The position numbers and the translations under genes were made by a program. Shown piece by piece: positions 48,565 to 59,317 of a stretch of 64,000 nt of DNA. Position 1 is the stretch's first letter. The number at the start of each line of letters is the position of its first letter. The stretch comes from Warburgia ugandensis (Eukaryota; Streptophyta; Magnoliopsida; Canellales; Canellaceae), in contig CP141130.1 in the NCBI GenBank assembly GCA_035236585.1, positions 77,819,944 to 77,883,943 of the forward strand, read 5' to 3'. Under the pieces are notes generated by a model. That model saw only the letters and a list, made by a program, of their open reading frames with translations. It was not told where the DNA came from and did no database searches.

Positions 48565-50306
48565 CCTTTCAGATGCCCGAGAAAGGAGCAATCCGGCCAA
48601 ATTCATGGCGTAGAACCCGAGCCCTGGCAGCAACTCTCTTCCTAGCCGGTCTCATCATCTGGAGCCTCGACGGTTCTTCAATCGGGTATGGAATCACTTC
48701 TTGGGGCAGAAACAGAACTGATTATCTCCAATTCGAACCCACAGACACCACCCAGTCACCCTTCCCTCAAAATCTGATCCACAATTCTCCACCCAGCCAG
48801 AATCTGACCCGCAATTCACCGCCCAGGTCCGAACCCGCTTCACCACCCATCCAGAATCTGACCCACATCCAGCCCTGGCTCTCTGTGAAGTTAGAACCCA
48901 GCTACACAACCAATCTCATCTCCAGATGGTTAACTCCCGGTGGCCAACCCTGCCGGGATTCACGGACGACCAACGTCTCCATTCCTCGTCTGGATAATCC
49001 GAGTCTTATCGAGCTACCCGCCGGAGAGGTCCACGAATTCCTTATCGCAGCCCTCGATAACGCCGGCAGGGAGCGCTGTTCGGGCGGCGACTATTTCGAA
49101 ACGGATATTTCTGGCGAGTCATGGAAATCCCGGCCCCCGATAAAAGACCACGGCAACGGCTTTTATACTGTCTCTCTTCAAGTACATCCAGAGTTTGCTG
49201 GCGAGTATAACTTTACCATTGTTCTGCTTTTCCAAAGCTTTGAAGGTCTGAAATTCTCGACCGAGAGATTCGCTTTCCGGCGGGAGCTCCGGAGAATCGC
49301 CATCAAATTCTACAGAACGAAAACCCAGCTGCCGGAATTACAGAGATGTCAAGAATCCGACTTCACGGAGTACATCTGGACCGGCAGATGGACGAGACAC
49401 GGCAAGAATGATTACTGTCAGATCGACGATGACGGGCGATATAGATGTTTAGACGCAGATTTCCCTTGTAAGAAACCATGGTGTGAGGGGCCGTTAGGGT
49501 CCATAGAAAGCAACGGTTGGGTCTACTCAGCTCACTGCTCCTTCAAAATCTTCACCCAACAATCCGCGTGGAATTGTTTGCAGAATCGATGGTTGTTCTT
49601 CTGGGGCGATTCAAACCACGTCGACACCATCAGAAATCTCCTCCAATTTGTTCTGGGCCACCCGGAAATCGAATCCGTGCCGCGACGATTCGAGAGGAAC
49701 TTCACAAACCCGGAGGATCCCTCTCAAACAGTGAGAATCACCAACATTTTCAATGGCCACTGGAACGACACAATGAATTACCAGGGCTTGAATTCTCTGC
49801 AAAATGAACGCTTTCGGGAGCTGTTAAAAGGGTACTTCAACGGATCAAACGTACCCGATACGATGATCATGAATTCTGGACTGCACGATGGGGTTTACTG
49901 GAAGAGTATAAGGCGATTTGGAGAAGGTGCAAAGTATGCAGCTCAGTTCTGGGCGGAAGTGATGGATTCAATTGCTCGCCGGAATCTGACGTTGCCGAAA
50001 TTTTATTACCGGACGACTGTAGCTACAGGTGGGTATGCGAGAGATCTGGCATTTAATCCGAACAAGATGGAAGCTTTCAATCTGGTGTTGTTGGATAAAT
50101 TCAGAGAAAAAGGTTTGCTCCGCGGAGTAATTGATGATTTTGATATGACATTTCCGTGGCATTATGATAATCGGTGTAGCGACGGCGTGCATTACGGGAG
50201 AGCTCCGGCGAAGAGGAAGTGGAGAGATGGGGAGATTGGCCATCACTATTTTGTTGATTTGATGCTGGGGCATGTCCTTCTCAATGTGATTTGTGCCGGG
50301 TGGTGA
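48561..50306 (+). CDS. NXPE-like type II membrane protein with SGNH/PC-esterase-type C-terminal domain
   Basis: Single exon, 581 residues. A short basic cytoplasmic end (WRRTR) precedes one membrane segment at about residues 22-36 (LAATLFLAGLIIWSL), giving a type II, Golgi-style anchor. A Pro/Ser/Asn-rich stem with a repeated QNL(I/T)(H/R)NSPP phrase (about 66-105) follows, then a filamin-like Ig region (about 145-250; SGGDYFETDISGESW, HGNGFYTVSLQVHPEFAGEY). The C-terminal domain has GDSN at 349-352, NSGLHD at 438-443 and DGVHYG at 541-546, which would supply the Ser-Asp-His triad of SGNH/PC-esterase folds. Nine N-glycosylation sequons (for example at 51, 138, 217, 380, 475) fit a lumenal fate. 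Domain order resembles the NXPE family, whose plant members act on unknown substrates; acyl transfer or esterase activity on a glycan is only a guess. A second in-frame ATG at codon 5 could also be used. Confidence 0.88.
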   Translation: MTFQMPEKGAIRPNSWRRTRALAATLFLAGLIIWSLDGSSIGYGITSWGRNRTDYLQFEPTDTTQSPFPQNLIHNSPPSQNLTRNSPPRSEPASPPIQNLTHIQPWLSVKLEPSYTTNLISRWLTPGGQPCRDSRTTNVSIPRLDNPSLIELPAGEVHEFLIAALDNAGRERCSGGDYFETDISGESWKSRPPIKDHGNGFYTVSLQVHPEFAGEYNFTIVLLFQSFEGLKFSTERFAFRRELRRIAIKFYRTKTQLPELQRCQESDFTEYIWTGRWTRHGKNDYCQIDDDGRYRCLDADFPCKKPWCEGPLGSIESNGWVYSAHCSFKIFTQQSAWNCLQNRWLFFWGDSNHVDTIRNLLQFVLGHPEIESVPRRFERNFTNPEDPSQTVRITNIFNGHWNDTMNYQGLNSLQNERFRELLKGYFNGSNVPDTMIMNSGLHDGVYWKSIRRFGEGAKYAAQFWAEVMDSIARRNLTLPKFYYRTTVATGGYARDLAFNPNKMEAFNLVLLDKFREKGLLRGVIDDFDMTFPWHYDNRCSDGVHYGRAPAKRKWRDGEIGHHYFVDLMLGHVLLNVICAGW

Positions 50307-50769
50307 TTGACGGCTGTGATTGTAATGAATTAGCTGTTTTGGAGATCGAGATAGGGAGAGGCTTGCCCAAGATTCGGGTGTATTCATGGAATGGGACGGT
50401 TTATATAGTTTACGCAGAGAGGTAAAGCTTGGGAATTTTTGGGAATGGCGATTCGAGAGGCACTGAGATCATAAGAAAGATTAACATAACACGTAATCAA
50501 CGGCTGGTATTTCTTCGATTTGGACATGGATGGTTGAGGAAATGAACAAAAAACGTTGCCAGATGCAATTGAATGGTCTTGACCGTCCAATTGATATCAG
50601 ATTACGGTTATATATCCTGTGACTTAATGTACCTCGGCTCAAAGGAAATGGTTGGAAGAATTTGGGAGTTTATGGATAAATTAGGGTTTCTAAGGTTCTC
50701 TCTTTCGTTTTTTTGTTTTAATGCCATCTTTATTGCTTTTCCCTAATTAATTTCTACTTAGTTACAAAG
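50307..50769. other. 3' region of the NXPE-like gene
   Basis: Immediately downstream of the stop, probably the 3' UTR and then intergenic. No feature was recognised. Confidence 0.4.
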
Positions 50770-50937
50770 CATTCAATAGTAAAAGTTGTTGTTATGTTAA
50801 CTTGAGGTCACGGGTTCAAGACATGAAAACAGCCTCTTGCAAATACAAGGTAAGGCTGTGTACTTTAGGCCCTTGTGGTCTGCCCCTTCCTCAGACTCTG
50901 CATAGGCAGAAACTTTGTGCACTGGGATATCCTTTTA
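50770..50937 (+). repeat. Au SINE copy 24, 5'-truncated
   Basis: Starts inside the A-box region ('AATAGTAAAAGTTGTTG'). The rest to 'CACTGGGATATCC' is intact. It shares 'GTACTTTAGGC' with copies 25 and 28. Confidence 0.9.
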
Positions 50938-51097
50938 TCCAACTATCAATTTTATCAAATGATAGATCAACGTTGGATAGAGTGGACTTTGACTTGGGTT
51001 GCATATCCCATATTAATATGTTCAGATCCTTATTATTTTTACCTAACGGAATAATTGGGAGAAAAATAATTATAATAGAGATATGTTTACTGCAGCT

Positions 51098-51287
51098 GAA
51101 GGAGAGCCGTGGCGCAACAGTAAAAGTTATCGTTGTGTGACCTTGAGGTCATGGGTTCAATACGTGAAAATAGCCTCTTGCAAATGCAAGGTAAGGCTAT
51201 GTACTTTAGGCCCTTGTGGTCTGCCCCTTCCCTAGACCCTACATAGGTGAAAGCTTCGTGCAGTGAGGCTACCCTTCTTTTTTTTTA
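51098..51287 (+). repeat. Au SINE copy 25 with perfect 17-bp target duplication
   Basis: Full-length copy ending in a T run. ATATGTTTACTGCAGCT occurs at 51081-51097 and 51288-51304. The B box 'GGGTTCAATAC' is slightly altered. Confidence 0.96.
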
Positions 51288-51397
51288 ATATGTTTACTGC
51301 AGCTGGACATGTAAAAGGACGAAGATTAATGCAAGCCATCTTTTACCATTAGTTATCTTGTTGCAACTAACTGAACTCTTCTAATCTATTTTATAAA

Positions 51398-51540
51398 AAG
51401 TGTAGCTCATGAAACTCTTGCCTCTTCGAAGTCCATAGAAGGGGCGAGTCATATAGAATCTATAGTAAGCAATCTTACTTTAAATGTAAGAAGCTATTTC
51501 TACGCCTTGTACCTATGACTTTCAAATCACACGGCACTTG
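51398..51540 (-). repeat. Au SINE copy 26, degraded
   Basis: Diverged minus-strand copy, recognisable from 'AGAAGGGGCGAGTCATATAG', the central 'AAGAAGCTATTTCTACGCC' and the B-box complement. The 5' end is lost. Confidence 0.7.
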
Positions 51541-51767
51541 AACAAACACTAAGAGTTTTTTAGCATTTGTATCCAGTCTTCTTAATAAAGTCCTAATTTT
51601 TACCACTCTTCGCATTTTCGTAATATTAACCTTATTTATAATGACAAAAGTGACTATATTTTAATTTTCAAAAGGACTGCTACAATTGGTTGATGTTCGA
51701 TCCCCTTCACAATTTGGCGCTTATTTGGCAGCTATGGAACCGTGGAATATATTTGATTACTAAATTC

Positions 51768-52372
51768 TAAGGGTGGCAATTCGTGTTTGCAGGTCGTGTT
51801 CATTTCGTGTCAAGATAGGTATATTAAGTTAAATGGGTCAACACAATCATGATCTATTTGATTAATTGTGTTAAATGGTTCAATACAAACACAACCTATT
51901 TATTAAACAAACAACACAACACGATATGCATAACCCATTTATTTAACCATGTCATGTTGATCAATTGACACGACACAACTCGATTAACCAATTTAACAAG
52001 ATTAGCTAAGATAAATCACCTAATTTTTATTTAATAAATTAGTTCATAATTTCTATCTTTATAATATTTATTTTTTATTGTAACTGGTAGTAGAAAGAGT
52101 AAATATAAATAAAATCTTATATTTAATTATATATATAAGTTTAAAGTTAAATAGGTAAATAGGTCACTTATTAACACATACATGACACAACCCATTTAAA
52201 TATATAGGTTAAATCATGTCATTTTTGGATAAACGGGTTGACATGAACACGACCCGTTTATTATCGTGTCGAATTCGGGTTGACATGAAATTGACACAAA
52301 CACAAAAAACCTCAACCCTGACCCTTGTGTTCGAGCAGGGTTGTCTTGTCATGGCAAAAATTGCTGCCCCTA
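51768..52372. mobile_element. Non-autonomous hAT-like DNA transposon
   Basis: The ends form imperfect inverted repeats: 5' TAAGGGTGGCAATTCGTG, and the 3' end reads in reverse complement TAGGGGCAGCAATTTTTG. The flanking octamers CTAAATTC (51760-51767) and CTAAACAC (52373-52380) agree at 6 of 8 bases, fitting a hAT 8-bp target duplication. The interior is rich in 'ACACGAC', 'GTGTCGTGT' and 'CGGGTTGACATG' motifs, as in common plant hAT-derived elements, and has no transposase ORF. Confidence 0.72.
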
Positions 52373-52747
52373 CTAAACACCTTAGCTGCTTCACTTGCTT
52401 AGTTTAATAGCCGCCTCAGAGTGCATATAGTATCCCCACTATTTGAATAGCGCAGTGGCGCAAGAGTGAGTTTCAATGGTTAAAGTTACAAGTTCTAAAC
52501 TTTCTAAGAATATATGTAAGTGTGTGTCTATTTATTTTTTAAAAAAAACTCGAGCTGGGTTTAATTTTAAGAAGGTCCCAGCCATTGGCACTCTCCTTCT
52601 CATACTATATATGAGATATGCACTTAAAATCTCATTTATTAGATAAGAAGTAGACTTAAAAATTAAGTAATCCAGGAAAAATCATATGTTTGGATAATCA
52701 AATCATCGCTTGTTTTGAGTTTTTGAAAAATTAAATAGAAATATAAG

Positions 52748-52892
52748 GGCAGCCCCAATGCACGAAGCTCCCACCTATGCGGGATCTGGGGAGGGGGCGG
52801 GCCACAATGGCCTAAAGTAGGTAGCCTTACCTTGCATTTTTGCAAGAGATTGATTCCACGCTTTGAACCCGTGACCTCAAGGCTCCCCTTCA
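52748..52892 (-). repeat. Au SINE copy 27 lacking the A box
   Basis: Minus-strand copy nearly matching copy 15 ('CCTAAAGTAGGTAGCC', 'GATTCCACGCTTTGAACCCG'). About 30 bp between the B box and the 5' end are deleted, removing the A box. Confidence 0.9.
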
Positions 52893-53639
52893 TTTCTAAG
52901 TGGAAGAAACATGTGCTAAAAGCATTTAACTGTCATAAAATTTATTTTTAATCTATGTGAGCTATTTCAAATACGATGAATTAACTAGACTTATTGGATA
53001 TTTTTTATATTAATTAAATATATTTAAAATTTAAAATTATCTTTACGAATTTTGAAAACCAAAGGTTATATCTCAAATTTCATACGATGAGACACATTTA
53101 ATCAGTAGAAATTAACCCCCAAGTCGGCATTTTGAAGTTCCTCTCAACCTGGGATAGAGCTCTCTCCTCATGGAAGTTCCTCTCGACCGAATACATTCCT
53201 CTGGTTTTGGCTTTTCCATTGTGGGCAGAATCTTTTCGACTAGTGGGAGTATCATCTACATCTCTCTGTCGATCGGATGAGGTAAGAAACCAGGAAATCT
53301 CTACTAATCAGTCGAGCCCGTCAGGCCTCTACTGATTCTGAGATTTTCCTCCTTGCTACATCCATGGAGCCTGAGATTTGTTTTCCCACATCAGATCATC
53401 TTCTGAAATTTTCATTGCTCTTTTGAACAAATTGCTCCCACCGTGGCGCCTCTTTTCCTTGTAAGGAAATTCAATGCGGGCAAGTACTGGCCGGAGAAGG
53501 GACCAACCACTTACCAATGGGAAAAAGGGCCATGGATTTGCATTAATTGCCATTTCAAAAACCATGTTTTCCGATATTATTCTCTTGATTGTGGAAAGAT
53601 TTGGGCTCCATCCGATAAAATCTTTTGGAAAAGTCCCTA

Positions 53640-53820
53640 GAAGGGGAGCCTTGACGCAACGGTAAAAGTTGTCGTCGCGTGACCTTGAGGTCACAGGTTC
53701 AAGGCATGGAAACAGTCTCTTGCAAATGCAAGGTAAGGCTGTGTACTTTAGGCCGTTGTGGTCCGCCCCTTCTCCAGACCCTGCATAGGCGGGAGCTTCA
53801 TGCACGGGGGCTGTCCTAAT
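53640..53820 (+). repeat. Au SINE copy 28, close to consensus, with 11-bp target duplication
   Basis: A box 'TTGACGCAACGG', B box 'AGGTTCAAGGC', complete 3' end 'GCACGGGGGCTGTCC'. TGGAAAAGTCC at 53626-53636 and 53824-53834. Confidence 0.95.
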
Positions 53821-53943
53821 TGATGGAAAAGTCCACAAAGATAATTTCACGATTAAAAGCAAGAAAAAGAAAAAAGAAAATTACTCTAGCAGACGTCCAG
53901 ATTTGCTTACACCTTCAAATTTAGAGGACAACTGCTAGAAGGC

Positions 53944-54200
53944 ATGACATACAAAATGGCTCTACTTCAACAAGACGCAAGAAATAATGCTAGTGGTATG
54001 TCCTCGAATGATCACACCTCAAGAAAGGATATAATTAGAAATAAAAACATTAGAGTAAACTTAGGAGAAGCACCAATAATTAAGAAGATGAGTGAAATTA
54101 AACTTAGATGGTTTGGACATATACCAAGTTAGAATGAGTGAGGCGATTTAAGTTGAAGGTTCTAAAAAGACAAGGAAAAGGCCCAAAAGAATATGTTAGA
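53944..54200 (+). pseudogene. LINE reverse transcriptase C-terminal relic
   Basis: The reading ends 'KDIIRNKNIRVNLGEAPI' then 'MSEIKLRWFGHIPS', the 'RIRNE.IR...GVAPIE.K.RE.RLRWFGHV' block found at the C-terminus of plant LINE reverse transcriptases. The next bases give 'KDKEKAQKN', a degraded 'RRGRGRPKK'. It is a small fragment. Confidence 0.75.
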
Positions 54201-54490
54201 ATTCTATGGTCCTTAACATTTGGAATTCAAATATATCTAACGTATATGTCAACCGTCGTGACATGTGTTATAACAGTTGATGGCAGTTATCCTTCCATCA
54301 AGGATAACCGCCATTAAAGGGAGTTATTTAAAGGGTTCCCTAATTCAAGCAGTATAACCTCTGAACTGCCATCATCAAATATTGTCATTGAATCAGAAGA
54401 TTCATAAACTGCTATAAATCTCTAGAAACTACTTTGGATCTTTATTGCTATGGCTGGAGGTAAGTTCTTAATCATTTATTTTGCTTCCGC
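54195..54490 (+). mobile_element. Possible copia-type LTR fragment
   Basis: Begins TGTTAGAATTCTATGG and carries a 'TTATTTAAAGGG' TATA-like stretch followed by 'TTTATTTTGCTTCCGCTTAA', a pattern seen near the ends of plant copia LTRs. No target duplication or clear 3' end was found. Confidence 0.35.
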
Positions 54491-54723
54491 TTAATCTGAT
54501 TAACTGTAAACATTTAGAGACTTGGTTTATAGAATATAGATGAAAGTGGTGAGAAAAAATATAAAAACTTTGAGACATAATAAAGCCATGACACTTAATA
54601 GAGAGGAATAGAGGAACAAGATTCATGTGATCAACCCCCAATTGGACAAGGTCTTGACGATGAATCGGTAAGGTCTGCAATCGAAGAGCTCCAATACCAT
54701 TACTCAGACATGGGAGATGTGCT

Positions 54724-55122
54724 ATGGAAATGCAAGCTATCAACAATGAAGAAATCATTATTCTCTTCTCATCTGAGGAAAAGGTTTTTAAAGTGTTGAA
54801 TGAGAAAAAGGCTTGGTTAGGGGATTTCTTCTTTAATCTTAAACCAAGTGAAGATTACTGTAAAGAAGAAGAGAGAGAGCATTGGCTTGCAATCTCAGGC
54901 CTTCCCCTTAGACTTTGGGGAGAAACCACTTTTCAAGTAATTGCTTCCTTCTTTGGGAGGGTTATTATGAAGGATAAATCATGTGCCTATGCTAAGACAA
55001 AAATTGAGGGCTCGTTCTTGTTAGGTCACAGAGAACTATTCCTAATTATTCCAAATTATGGGTTCGAATTTGTTTGCCAATTAAAATACATAAAGCATCT
55101 TGGTGGGACAAATACATTTTAA
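54724..55122 (+). pseudogene. DUF4283-like fragment (LINE ORF1-type)
   Basis: A 132-codon reading with 'EHWLAISGLPLRLWGETTF', typical of the DUF4283 region in plant LINE ORF1 and related proteins ('...WV.I.GLPL.LW...'). No zinc knuckle or downstream ORF2 follows, so it is a fragment. Confidence 0.55.
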
Positions 55123-55277
55123 GAAAAGCTGTATTATATGCACTCAAGCTTTGCTCCATTTTCTTCTACTCTGTTCCCACTGCATCTCCCAAATTATTTC
55201 CAACAATATCTACCAAATATAATCTTGTGATTGAGAAAAGGCTGCATCTAACTCTACCGAGACACTTCTAATATATA

Positions 55278-55458
55278 GTTCCTTCAGTTGGCACAACGGT
55301 AAAAGTTGTTGTCATGTGACCTTGAGGTCATGGGTTTAAGGTATAGAATCAGCCTCTTGCAAAATGCAAGGTAAGACTGCCTACTATACACTCTTGTGGT
55401 CCGCCCTTTTCCCAGAACCCGCATAGGTGGAAGCTTTGTACACGGGGGCTGCCCCTTT
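55278..55458 (+). repeat. Au SINE copy 29
   Basis: Near full-length; the first bases are altered ('TTCAGTTGGCACAACGG'). The remainder to 'CACGGGGGCTGCCCC' is well preserved. Confidence 0.92.
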
Positions 55459-55654
55459 AGTTGGCCATCCATTATAAAATTCAAGAAAACAGTGTCTAAG
55501 ATCATTCATTACAGGTCATTTTGGATGCATATCTCATCTTGTAAATGGCTCAATCTTCCAAAAGGTGGGAGAGTTGGATCGGACTGGGCCTCTTAACAAA
55601 ACTTACATGATGGATATGCATACATAAGACGGTATATGATACATGATGAATTAA

Positions 55655-55840
55655 GAGGAGCCTCGATGCAACGGTATATAGTTGTCGTCTTGTGGCCTTG
55701 AAGTCATAGGTTCGAGGCATGGAAACAGTTACTTGCAAAAACAAAACAAGGTAAGACTGCATATTATGGACTCTTATAATCTGCCCCTTCTCCAGACCCT
55801 GCATACATAGAAGCTTCATGCACCAGGCTGCCCTTTTTTA
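55655..55840 (+). repeat. Au SINE copy 30
   Basis: Full-length, with B box 'AGGTTCGAGGC' intact and a T tail. GATACATGA at 55638-55646 and 55844-55852 is a possible target duplication. Confidence 0.92.
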
Positions 55841-55876
55841 CCTGATACATGAGGGGGAGTAAATCTCCAGATGAGC

Positions 55877-55973
55877 CATGCCCCCAAGATCTTGTCCATT
55901 AAATGATCCTAGCACTGAAACTATTTTATCGTCAATTTGATCAAGACAAAAAGGCTGAGATCTTAGGGGCATG
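55877..55973. repeat. Short inverted-repeat (MITE-like) hairpin
   Basis: Arms 55877-55893 (CATGCCCCCAAGATCTT) and 55957-55973 (reverse complement CATGCCCCTAAGATCTC) pair with two mismatches around a loop of about 63 bp. Confidence 0.6.
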
Positions 55974-56823
55974 ACCCTTCTGTAACCCCTATAATTAACA
56001 TCGTACTTGTATCATTGGTATCGTCTCCTGTTAAAGTGGAAAATTTGCAATCTAAGTTCCAACTCAATTTGACAGATGGATCATCTCAAATTGCAAATTG
56101 CTTAAGCTTCGCTTCTTTTTTTTTATCATTTTTTTTTTTTCTAATTCCTTGTTTGTGAGTGGGGTCAAATTTTTTCAGGAGAAATCGGCCACACATGGCT
56201 CGCTAGAAGTTGCTACATGGGAGAACAAAAATAAGAAAATAACCAAGTAGGAACATTATTTACAAACTAGTACCTACTACTGTCCTAGATAATCAAGGAA
56301 GTTGGAACCTAAGGTGGTCTAATTGCTAAGAAGAAGCAAATAGCCAAAGGGAATGCCCCATTAAAGCCAAGCTACTTGAACAAAATTCCACACTGTTGAT
56401 GAAATGCAAAAATAGATTACTTATGAGTCCCACTCGATTACTGGGTTGGAAGGTGATCGGTTAAGCTTATTGGCACTGCACCAGCCCAATTTTCAACTGT
56501 CTCTACTGGATCATGGTATTTCAAATGAGAGAGTGCAAAAGCTAAAAGAACAACAGTTATTCTAAGAAAGTAAAGATGAGTTGTGCTATTGATTAACGAA
56601 ATGAAGATGTTTGTGGTAGCTTTCCAACTATCTGTGTTTGCAATTTGATGTAAATATGAAGTAAATACAAAGAGGATAGATCAGCAGTGGAACAATGCAA
56701 CGTATAAATAGGGTTGCTTATAGCTTGTAAGAAAAGATAGATGACTAATGTTTTAGCTCTCTATCCTCCATCTATGATTGAAATTGTCGTATTTAACCAT
56801 TGGTTGAGGCCAAAATGCCCACA

Positions 56824-56827
<4 letters not shown>
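55974..56827. other. No gene recognised
   Basis: No domain or named repeat. Confidence 0.4.

Positions 56828-56864
<37 letters not shown>
56828..56864. repeat. (AC)n microsatellite
   Basis: About 37 bp of AC dinucleotides running into a short AT run to about 56874. Confidence 0.98.
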
Positions 56865-56874
<10 letters not shown>

Positions 56875-56875
<1 letters not shown>

Positions 56876-59317
56876 TTTTCTAGAAGATAGAAATTCATTT
56901 CATAAAACAAGACCCATCCAGTGGTTCACTTGTATAGCCCCTATAGCATTATATTGAATGTTCAATATCACAATTTAAATTAGGTTTGTACACAATACAA
57001 AAGCTTTAAATAAAGTATATACCTGAGCACAAAAGTATGGCTGCTGGATTCCTCTTCTTTTGTACATCTTGTCTTGTCTATCTAAAACATTTATAATATC
57101 TTAGCAAGCTATACTTGGTAGGGAAGTTTAAGAAGTATGCTAAATCTTAAGACACATTAATTATTCCATAGTATTTAGAATATTTATTTTCATAACAATT
57201 TTATTGAAGGAGATTTATTGTATGTTTCACATTTCAATAATCCATTTACTGTATATTCATTTTCAGAGCTCTATGTTACACATATTTACAAAACCCAACC
57301 AAATATTTATTCAAGTTGACTCTAGCCCATTCTTACTCTTTACTTGGAAAGAAAATATCCCTATGAAAGCTAGAGCTCTGACTAACCAGAACTCTCCCTT
57401 TTCACTCTCACTCTCACTTGGGAAGAGGTCTATCCCATTATTAAATGTGAAAAAAGGAGAATTTTGTGTGTTAATCTTCAGTATTACAAAGTATTTTCCA
57501 ACTAAGAATTGAAATTTGTAATATATGCACCCCTTGATATTCTTCATCATCCCTTTCTTAAATGGCTAGAGCAAAATATAACTCGAAGGCCTAGGTTTCT
57601 GAAGAATCAAATTGTTCAAATATTATACCTGACTTTGATAGGCCATGCTCCAAAGTTGCCATTTATTGGATGATGCTAACAATTACTACTTTTAGTTTTA
57701 TTTAGTGAATAAGAATTTAAAACATTTTTATCACACCAGAATTTTGGTTGAAGGATTGAAAGATATTATGGAGATACCTTACTTATGCTTTGGAGAAATG
57801 CTATTTAGACTAAGATTCGGGGATTGAGTTAATGACCTCTCTATCATAACCCAATTTTTAGATGATCTAACCCATTTATTTCTTCACCCTCCCCGATTAG
57901 GGTAGATGCCAAAACTCATGCCCATTTGTTGTTACTAGTAGTTATTACTAGTTTTCTCTGTTTCCTCTATTGAAAAGTCCAATGATTATGATTAAAATAC
58001 ATTTCAATTGTAAAAGCTAGTAGATAGACGCATCAAGTGGATATAAATTTTTGAAACTGGCCTAAATTATGCAGGTGAAGAAGATGAACAGTTAGATCAT
58101 CCAAAGGTGAGACTTAGAAGGAGAGGTCATGCCGTCCATCCCCGAACTCGGTCCAGATAGCATTTCTCTACGTTTTGAGTAGGAACTCCTTCGTATCACT
58201 ATCCTTCAAAAAGGTTTAGTTTTAGACATGTGAAGATCTAGCCACTTCCACAGATTAACAGCATTGTGAGCTTATTATACTGAGGAATGCCATTTTGTTG
58301 GGGCTCACCTTTATATGATCTGAATAATTTATTTTAGCGCTCCGGCTTTAACTTTTTTATAAATAAAAATTCATACGCATAGATAATTCAAAGTTCTAAG
58401 AAACTGTATATTCTTTATAATGTTTCTCAACATCCCTTTCCAAGCACACTTTGTGTTTTAGATGCTAGAATTATTCAATTTGCATGATTTTTAATACATA
58501 AAACACCTAAATCTGGAGCAATGCAATGAACGAGTAGGATCATTCAAGGCAAATTTCAGAAAATATAATGGCTAGACCGCACCGATAGTGTGGTCAGTCT
58601 AGCATTCCTCAGATATATTTACGTAAATGGCATCTGTACAGAACGTGAAAACAGTGCATAAGACAAACTCAAGGCCATAATCAATGAAAGGCAGTCCAAG
58701 TATTATATCTCAGCAAGTTACCAAGTGCTAAAGACAGTTTAAAGCAAGGAGAATATGTCGATGTTAAGAACTAGTGACTCCCAATGTCATCTCTTTGTCG
58801 ATAGTTTCTTATATGAAGCCTAAGGCAAGGGCAGGCAAATATTTGCATGTTGCCATAAGAAACAGGGAATTCCCTTAGTAAGACATAAGAATCAAACTGG
58901 ATTTTCCAAAAGATTAAACTCGCACAATATAAGCTCTTACAAGAACAGACGGGAATTTCTGTTCAAATTTGGTAAGCTGGCAGCTATCTCTGTCCTGCAG
59001 TTGGCAGTTTTCGCTCTGCAGGAAGACTTGAAGTCGCAACTTTCATTCATTACTCTGATTATTGTATTTTATTTCTATCTTTGTAGAGTTTGATCGACCA
59101 TTCAGACCTCCAGAAGAGGCAATTAGGGGGAAGAATGTTCCTAAAGTTTCATATGCTATCTTGCCGACTCTAATCATTGCACTTATTATATATTGACTTC
59201 CATTATAACAGAGTCATCCTGCAAAGTTACACACAGTAAAAACAAGCAGTTGAACTACCTGTGCTTAATCTGCAACAGAAATCTGTAATGGTAAGAAAGC
59301 ATACCTGAAAGGGAATG
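56875..59317. other. AT-rich intergenic interval
   Basis: No Au SINE, domain or clear transposon end was found. The last part is the 3' flank of the PADRE gene. Confidence 0.4.
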
